This document shows positions 45,201 through 51,470 of a stretch of 51,470 nucleotides of DNA, one piece after another. The notes under the pieces were generated by a model that was not told the DNA's origin, did not search any database, and was given only the letters and a program-made list of their open reading frames with translations. This DNA is from Amphimedon queenslandica (lineage: Eukaryota > Porifera > Demospongiae > Haplosclerida > Niphatidae): the NCBI RefSeq assembly GCF_000090795.2, contig NW_003546690.1, forward strand, positions 1-51,470, written 5' to 3'. The position numbers were made by a program, and so were the translations under genes. The stretch's first letter is position 1, and every line of letters starts with the position of its first letter.

Positions 45201-46709
45201 CTTCTGGCAGACAAAGTAGTGAAACTTTTTCAACTTCCTCATCTATTAGCGTATCTGTATCTCCTACAGGTAGGTGTTACAAGCTCTGTGTTATAAATGG
45301 CATAATGTCTTCTCTGCAATATTATACTAGGCTCACCTGAAAAAGGGAATCTTGTTACGCTTGTAGTAGTTTCTTGTGTCATTGTTGCATTCATAGCACT
45401 AATATTATGTATTTTAAGCAGCTGTGGTTACCTGATTTACCAACGTACACGTAGATGTCGTGAGGAAAGGAATGGTAAGGATAAGAATAATGGTTAATTT
45501 TAAAATAATTTTGTTTTACTTTATTTAGAAGTTTCCCTTTCTGATGACAGGAATCGTGTAGTAGCTGAATTATCAAGAGTGAATCCCAATTCCACGGTGT
45601 TAGAACGTTGTGGCGGGGTACTACCATCCTCCAAATTTATGATTTTTATGTATAATAATAGGGTCCAGATTCAAGTGAGCTTTCTATGGACGTACAAGGT
45701 GCTAGCAATACTGATGTCATTGTAAGTACTTGTATGAGGATTAGTTTTTATATAAGAAATTTGTGTTAAACAAGGCTCTAGCCAGGATTTTTTGAAATAG
45801 GAAGCCCACAAAGTGTATTGCAAAAAAATTGAAACCACACCCCTTTGGACCATAATCACACCTCTTTTTTGATTGTGGTGGGTGATACTGGCCAAAATGG
45901 ATTTGATCCGATACTGATCGATATCAGCCCATATCGGGAGTATTGATAGAGTTTTTGATATGATATTTAGACCACACCTATGGAGTCATACCTATTATTA
46001 CTGTTTTCATCCATGTTTTCATGCATGTGTATTGACTTGTGTGTATTATACGTCATTAACTTATTAAAATTTTATTTATTAACCTTAATAATAAGTGGGC
46101 ATGGTCAACATATTGATCTAATTTTTTTCAAAATTTTGATGCCGATACGTATTGATGCTGTAAAATATTGTTTGTATTGATATATCGTCCATTACTACTT
46201 TTTGAACAGTTTTCAGCTTTATGATTTGACTGTAGAAAGCCTTTTCTTGATTGCGTATGAGTTGTTTTTTTTTTTTTCAAAAGGCAGCTAATTTTAAATT
46301 TGATTTTAAAAAGAGGGGACAACTGTCCCCCAGGCTATGTTCGTGCAGAATTATTATTGTTTAATGATTATTTTAGGAGAGCGCAAAACAAGTACCTGTT
46401 GTACCCAATCCTCCCCTTACTGATTCTGATGAAAGATTATCAAAAGAAACAGGTATCATTTATCAATGTAATTATGATGATTCATGAATATTTATGTTTC
46501 TATAGATTTAAAGCATCCTTCACCTCTCCCATCTTCTGACCATAATGAACCTTGCTATGCAACATGTAAGGGAATTTTTTTTTGATAAAATTTATTATTT
46601 AATTATAATAATAGCAACTTCATCAAAGATAGCATCTACCAGAAGTGCAGAGGCTATGAACAATGAAAACATTGCTATTGATGGCTCAATAAAAGCATCA
46701 CTTAACTAA
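42295..46709 (+). CDS. R2: paralogous type I membrane protein, 13 exons
   Basis: Exons 42295-42373, 43440-43739, 44125-44379, 44432-44505, 44554-44761, 45029-45124, 45195-45269, 45331-45474, 45529-45617, 45662-45721, 46377-46452, 46506-46565 and 46615-46709 total 1611 nt (536 residues), in frame. The signal peptide is in exon 1 (FSTSFVFLGVIILSSANVSL). A divergent Ig-like exon 2 is followed by an FN3-like exon 3 (ITPARDVRYNNGLLLWSDP, WLNVSYCLMEFNVSIET) aligning with R1 exon 3, and a third domain in exons 4-5. Then come a Ser/Thr-rich stalk (306-362), a membrane helix (about 369-398) and a 138-residue tail without NPxY but with EPCYAT near the end. The intron after exon 4 begins GC (AAG/GCATGT); the matching R3 exon ends at the same place with GT. 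Introns 1 and 2 carry foldback elements. Confidence 0.82.
42648..42838. mobile_element. Foldback element in R2 intron 1
   Basis: Inverted ends GGGTTTATTTTGAGGATAA and TTATCCTCAAAATAAACCC. About 130 bp lie between them, with no coding potential. Confidence 0.7.
42839..43386. mobile_element. Larger foldback element in R2 intron 1
   Basis: The left end TACCGTAATTTGCCTTTTTT and CGTAC pair with GTACG plus AAAAAAAGGCAAATTACTGTA on the right. It directly abuts the preceding foldback. The middle 500 bp has no recognisable transposase. Confidence 0.7.
43780..43960. mobile_element. Foldback element in R2 intron 2
   Basis: GGGTGCCTTTTTAAGGGCTA at the left and TATAAAGCCCTCAAAAAAGG plus TGCC at the right are inverted with few mismatches. 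It resembles in style the elements at 721-920 and 49136-49342. Confidence 0.6.
45770..46340. mobile_element. Possible degraded element in R2 intron 10
   Basis: The large intron starts with GGCTCTAGCCAGG, recalling the GGCCCGTAGCCAGG family, and near its end has CCCCCAGGCTATG. The inside repeats GATACTGATCGATATC-like words. The inverted ends are weak, so this is tentative. Confidence 0.3.
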
Positions 46710-47215
46710 TTGATGCAATTAATTATAACAATTATTATTAATCATATTCATAAATGTGTAGAGATGTTTATTTTTCTTCTTTTATTAGTGAATGTGTATT
46801 GTAAACTAGAAAGTGTAATCCACATTATAAACATTCATTGCATTCTATATAATACACTAATTGTTTTGTTTAATTGTTTATCAGCTAAATATATATTTTG
46901 TGCTTGTCTAGAGGTGGTCACTTATGGGAGGTTGTAAAAAATGTAGAGTATAAGATAGGCAAGTTTCATTGGTGACTGCAGGTTTTTCTGCTCTAGCATG
47001 GATACTATTTATGTCTCTACTTCTATATCCCAACCTTTGGTAGTGGTCTTTGACAGTGATTTACCAAATGTCCAAATGATGGGCAATTGGTAATGGCCCC
47101 AACACCTGACCAACCAAGTTGTCAAGAGGAAGGACAACAAGAAAAAACTGTTAGTCAAACATAGACAGAGGTAATATTTATTTTTCTTGTCATGATATCA
47201 GTCTTTTATTTTTAG

Positions 47216-47675
47216 CATGTTCCTTTACGTTCACCATCACTTGTAAGTTAATTCTGAATGTGTGTTAATGTTAGCAATGTATAACAACACTGTGATGTGA
47301 CAGAGAGTGCTCTACCACATTAGCATCAAGTACCGGTAATTGAGGTAATTATTAATCCAATTATTGTGGTTTATGGAGCACTTCTGCATGTCCTTTGTAT
47401 AGTATTGTTGTTGTTGTTGTTAGTCTATTTTTGTGTTTTGATAGCTGCATGCCAATTTATAGTCACATGTCAATGACAGTAGGATATGATTTGTCACTGT
47501 CAGCATCACAGTCATAGGGAGGCAGTGACACTAGTGTAAAGGTGAATTAATATTTCACTGAATTAGAATTTTAGGGGTCAAATTTTAGGAAGTGTCTCCA
47601 CTTTATAGCGATGCTTGGGAAAAATCGACAGCCACCACCTCTCTCTTTACAACAGCTTCCAAGGATAGTAGCTAA
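47216..47675 (+). other. Candidate alternative or relic 3' exons of the receptor family
   Basis: 47216-47242 is 27 nt between TATTTTTAG and GTAAGTTA and reads HVPLRSPSL. 47589-47675 follows TTTTAG and reads EVSPLYSDAWEKSTATTS then LFTTASKDSS and a stop. Both are phase 0. They could be an alternative 3' end for R2 or what remains of a lost paralogue between R2 and R3. The content, Ser/Thr-rich with one tyrosine, suits a cytoplasmic tail. Confidence 0.35.
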
Positions 47676-48394
47676 ATAATAGTTATAAAATAAAATTTTA
47701 AAATAAATTTACTATAATTTTAGACACACTGCCACTCTCAGTAGTAGTGTTTCAAGAGAAACAAAATGATTGCTGACCAGAATGATTATTAGATAATTGT
47801 GATATAACATGTACTTATGCATACATTATTGCCTGTAATGTGTAGCATGTCACCTTTATGTGATTGCACACACCATGATACTATATTTAGAAGTTGTAAG
47901 TATTTTCACTCCCATATTCACATTCAGTTGCTCTTATTTGATTTGATTATAAATTTATCACTGAGTGGGCGTTTAAGTTTCATTCATTATACTGAATTAA
48001 TTGTGTGTACATTAATTAATGAATTATTATGCACATTAATTGTGTGTACATTCTGTTTGATGGAGCTCATTTTTGTCATGTGTACTTCATTTAGTAATAC
48101 TAACAAATTATAAGTTTTAACGTGTTTGCTGATTATAATTTTGTCAGCATGTTTGTCATAATTTTAATAATAATTGTTGTCAAGGAAGCAAAGATGATGA
48201 AGGATAGACTGTCTCTCACTGAGTAAAGAACTCTATATTATTGTACAGCCAAAACATTTAAAGGGGCGAGCCTGAGCAAGCCATACACTATATTTCAGAC
48301 TTTCAGTAGATAATAAATGAATTAGAAACAAAAAATGATTAAGTGTACAGAACTCGATTATGGGTGTGGTTTATTACGTGACATGCATGACGAC

Positions 48395-48450
48395 CATAGA
48401 TAGATCTATATTAGAGTAAATTAGACCATAGATATTAGATATTATCTATG
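48395..48450. mobile_element. 56-bp CATAGATA-family mini-element with TGACGAC target duplication
   Basis: The ends CATAGATA and TATCTATG are flanked by the direct repeat TGACGAC at 48388-48394 and 48451-48457. It shares ATTAGAGTAAA with the element at 11827-11881. Its right edge is 22 bp from the R3 start codon. Confidence 0.78.
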
Positions 48451-48472
48451 TGACGACTCGGACTTACTAGGA

Positions 48473-51470
48473 ATGGCCGTACTCATGGCATTGAAGGCCT
48501 TCTTAAGCATGTTAATATTTTTGGCAGAAGCAACAGAAGGTAAGTTTAAAATTAAATAATTTCCTGGCTTTACTAATGTTATATCTTCTGAATTTTGATT
48601 CGTGAGTCTCTTATTCTTCCCCTTCCGTCTTTGTGGAAGTCGATGTCGGTGGACTAGTCAACTTGGCCCGCGACTTCGTCAAACCACTTGACTCCCCTTT
48701 AATGAGCTCACACTTATAATTTGTTCTCTTTTGTTTTAGGAACTGAAATTGTATTCGTAAGCTTAGGAACAGTTAAAAGTCTGAGCCACACTGTTTCATG
48801 TGATGGATGTGAGCTCCGAAGTGTGCCTCGTGGTTATTTCCTTATCAATGGGAATTTTGTAAACTCTGAAATTGAAGAGGAATTTGGGTTAAAGACTTCT
48901 TTTTCAGTCACTGAGGATAATGTGACTGTTGCTGTTGTTGTTACTGGACTACCTTTGAGTGATAGGCTTTGGATTGGCGTTGAAATTTTTTGTTGTGATA
49001 CATACACTACGCCTATTGCTAAAAACTGGGAAATATTCATTCTAGGTTAGTCACTAGTCTACTTATTGATTTCTAAGATTATTATAACTGTAAAGCAGGT
49101 ATCTTTTTTTAGTTTCTTTTGGATAATTTTAAAAATTATACCGTATAGCAGGAAATTTTTGAATTTGAATTTGGTGAATTTAGCATTTTGATAGCCATTC
49201 GCCAAAATAAAATCCATTATTTTGAGCAAATATATGCATGCTCAATGGCACGTGGCCACTAATTCACCAAATTAAAATTTTTTAATCACAAAATTTAGCA
49301 ATTTGCCAAATTTAACTCGCTCCAAAATTTCCGCTATATATAACAATACATAATTAGATTCAGAGCCTGGCCCTGGTTTCCCACAAAAAAATTAAAAGCT
49401 TCATGACCTGACAAGCACAAGCAGATATTTGGCATTTGGAGCAACTTTAAAAATTCAAAATAAAAAACATTTGATCGGAATCAGAAAAAAGTTATTAAAA
49501 TGGAGAAATCTCTCCTAGTCTCATTTTTATTTTTAGTGAAATTTGGCCAAAGACCCAGTACAGGGACTTTGACCCAATTTTAGAACAACTTGAAAAGTTT
49601 GTAAAAAATCTAATTTTGACCGTAGTCAGCTCAAATTTACTACACATTATAAATACATGTATGTTTATCTAAAAATTATAAGATGGAGAATTTTTTGCAA
49701 TTTATGTCGAAATACTATGTACTATATATAGTACAAGGTCTTACAATCACTGAAAAGAAGCTGCAGAGCAGGGGAAACCCTGACTACATTATTCATTTAT
49801 ATTGTGCATTGTATGTGTATTTTATTGATACTAATTTTTAGGAATAACATCAGTTGAGGATGTAAATTTGTCCAATGATGCAGGAGTTCGAGTATTGTCA
49901 TGGTCTCCTCCTTCATTCTTTTCTAAGGACATACTACAAAAAGAAAAGCCAGTTTATAATATTCTAGTGAACGGTGCTAGTATAGTCAATACTACTAATA
50001 CTAGTGTGTCGTTGAATAACTTGAGCGTCATCAGTAATTGTAGCCCAACAATACTTATTGATATTATTACCTCAGTTGGAAACTATCGATCATCAAAGAA
50101 TGAAACATTTCGAAACAATGGTAAAGACTTCTTTATATTAATAATACTATTTTTCTTATAGTCTGCATTACAAATTTAATAAATAAGACAAAGATTTATG
50201 ATTTAACTGAAGGAAAGTTCAGCACTAACATCATTTTTCAAGTATGATTTTATAATTGTTGTGTATCCACTTATTAATAATAACTGTTTAGTATCTATGT
50301 AGCATCAAAGTGTGTTCAGCCACTTGTCTCATCTCCATTGACTATGGAAATGGTACTATAAGTAACGATTCCTTTCAAGTACTACCATCCAATAAAAAAT
50401 CTGTCACTGTGTCTCAAATTATAAACGGATTAAAGCCTGGAAGTTACACAATTGAAATTGCGTGTAACTCTACTAAAGATATTCTTAATTTTACTATCAT
50501 AGGTAAGTATAATGTCTTTCATCATGCTTGGACGTGTGATTAATACAATAGTATCATAACCTGTGCACTGCATGGCACATACAAGTGTACACTTAATCTC
50601 TTTATCACTTTCTTTCCTTTCCTGTTATCACTCTTTCTCTTAGTTCCAAGCAATGATTCAATAATCCATATTAACTCCTCCTTACCTCACTCCTTTATCT
50701 CTACTACTATCAGTAAGATGAAATTAATGTTTTTATTAATTTATTTATAATTTATATATAAGGTTCTGTCAGGGAAGGACTTGATGGAATTGGAAGTACC
50801 TCTTCAAATATTGTTGATACGTCTCCAGTTACAAGTACTATGTTAAACACTGACATTATGTACCTGCAATCTATATAGGCTCACCTCCTCTTCCTGATGG
50901 AGGTTCAGCTTCAACAAAGATTGCTATAGCACTTGTTATTTCTATTCTATTTATTTTCATGATTATGATTATCTGCTATCTACACTATATTAACAAAAGT
51001 AAGACTTATTTTCACATAGTTTCCTTCTATGGAGTCTAAATTTGTAGAAAAGAAGGAAGTTGCTGCTATTGAGGTACGTCATATTTGTACATATATCTCA
51101 TACAGTATACTGTATGTGATATATGTACATAATTTTTATGGCTACCACAATATGTTGCTTCTTTAGGATGATGATACATCACAGGAACACATTAATATTT
51201 TTGATGCTATTAAGCAGTGCCCTGTTGTAATGCAAGATAGACCACAAGATGAGGTAGCTCTAATTACATGCACATGTATACATATTGTTTCGATTTTATT
51301 TACCAAGTACGTATGTGTGTGTGTGGCCTAAAAATTTGTGAAGTTTGTTGCAGTAAACTTTCAAAATTATTGTATAACAGTGTATGCTCCAAAATTACCA
51401 TAATTTAAAGCTTTGTGAACATATAAATGTAATTCAATGTATTTGACTGTCAGTCTTTTTATTTTTTGAG
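48473..51470 (+). CDS. R3: third paralogous membrane protein, 3' end outside window
   Basis: Exons 48473-48539, 48740-49045, 49842-50120, 50162-50241, 50292-50502, 50644-50712, 50763-50834, 50879-50998, 51048-51073 and 51167-51253, all in phase; more must follow. Exon 1 is a signal peptide (ALKAFLSMLIFLAEATE). Exon 2 holds a cysteine-containing Ig-like domain, and exon 3 an FN3-like domain close to R1 exon 3 (ITSVEDVNLS, LSWSPPSFFSKDI, KPVYNILVNGAS). The third domain is in exons 4-5 (LKPGSYTIEIACNS), then a Ser/Thr stalk, a membrane helix (IAIALVISILFIFMIMIICY) and the start of an acidic tail (DDDTSQEHINIFDAIKQ). Layout and phases mirror R2. Function unknown; surface receptor or adhesion is inferred. 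Confidence 0.8.
49136..49342. mobile_element. Foldback element in R3 intron 2
   Basis: Left ATACCGTATAGCAGGAAATT and right TCCAAAATTTCCGCTATATA are inverted. Inner AATTTGGTGAATTTAGC-type words also pair. AT-rich, non-coding. Confidence 0.6.
49430..49745 (+). repeat. Degenerate monomers of the ~175-bp family in R3 intron 2
   Basis: Contains GATCGGAATCAG, GTAGTCAGCTCAAATTTACT, AAAGACCCAGTACAGGGACT and a TACTATATATAGTA hairpin near 49730. It matches the GGH-intron cluster best. Confidence 0.6.

Larger units (their letters stand above)
46710..48472. other. Intergenic region R2-R3 with two exon-like pieces
   Basis: Mostly AT-rich without genes. Two segments have canonical splice borders and open frames, 47216-47242 and 47589-47675 (listed separately). 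A 56-bp mini-element at 48395-48450 lies just before the R3 start. Confidence 0.5.

Noticed and set aside
1..51470. tRNA, rRNA or other structured RNA genes
   Set aside because: No A/B box pairs with a cloverleaf, and no rRNA-like stretches, were recognised. Hairpins seen are inverted-repeat elements.

Overview
Animal nuclear DNA, most likely from a demosponge of the Amphimedon type. That guess rests on AT-rich sequence, very dense genes with many introns of about 45-150 bases, clear animal orthologues (NOMO, GGH, a trithorax/MLL-class KMT2), receptor-like genes with no close match I recognise, and abundant short foldback elements and GTACAT-rich microsatellites. Everything was read by eye. 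Exons were joined by GT-AG (occasionally GC-AG) borders, phase and family alignment. Gene models whose summed exon length is an exact multiple of three are noted.

Layout. 1029-4846 (+): 3' half of a NOMO gene. 5003-11966 (-): a DOMON/copper type II monooxygenase gene (MOXD1/DBH class), convergent with NOMO and carrying several reading-frame lesions. One of its introns holds, on the opposite strand, an RPB8-like gene (RNA polymerase I/II/III common subunit) with an unusual N-terminal extension. This block is tandemly duplicated: RPB8-like copies lie at 7370-9570 and 12379-14575, each followed by debris and by a copy of one DOMON exon. 16.2-22.3 kb: gene-poor debris holding two reversed RPB8 exon-2 relics in a direct repeat and three decayed fragments of the neighbouring KMT2 gene. 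22282-23298 (+): PHD-finger ORF1 of a CR1/L2-like non-LTR retrotransposon, with no ORF2 nearby. 23.3-28.5 kb: no confident gene; foldback elements and simple repeats.

28530-36190 (+): a complete, compact 24-exon KMT2A/B (MLL/trithorax) histone H3K4 methyltransferase. 36424-38783 (-): gamma-glutamyl hydrolase, 7 exons, complete. 39048 to the window end (+): three tandem paralogous type I membrane proteins (called R1, R2 and R3 here) with a signal peptide, Ig-like and FN3-like exons, one transmembrane helix and different cytoplasmic tails. R1 ends in a tail with two NPAY motifs. R3 runs off the window.

How the parts relate. NOMO, KMT2 and GGH are ordinary conserved genes. The less ordinary parts are the chimeric, duplicated RPB8-like genes nested in the monooxygenase gene; the R1-R3 receptor cluster, where R2 and R3 each have a related palindromic mini-element just upstream of the start; and several families of tiny mobile or satellite-like repeats, including a 34-bp unit sitting inside an otherwise perfect palindrome.
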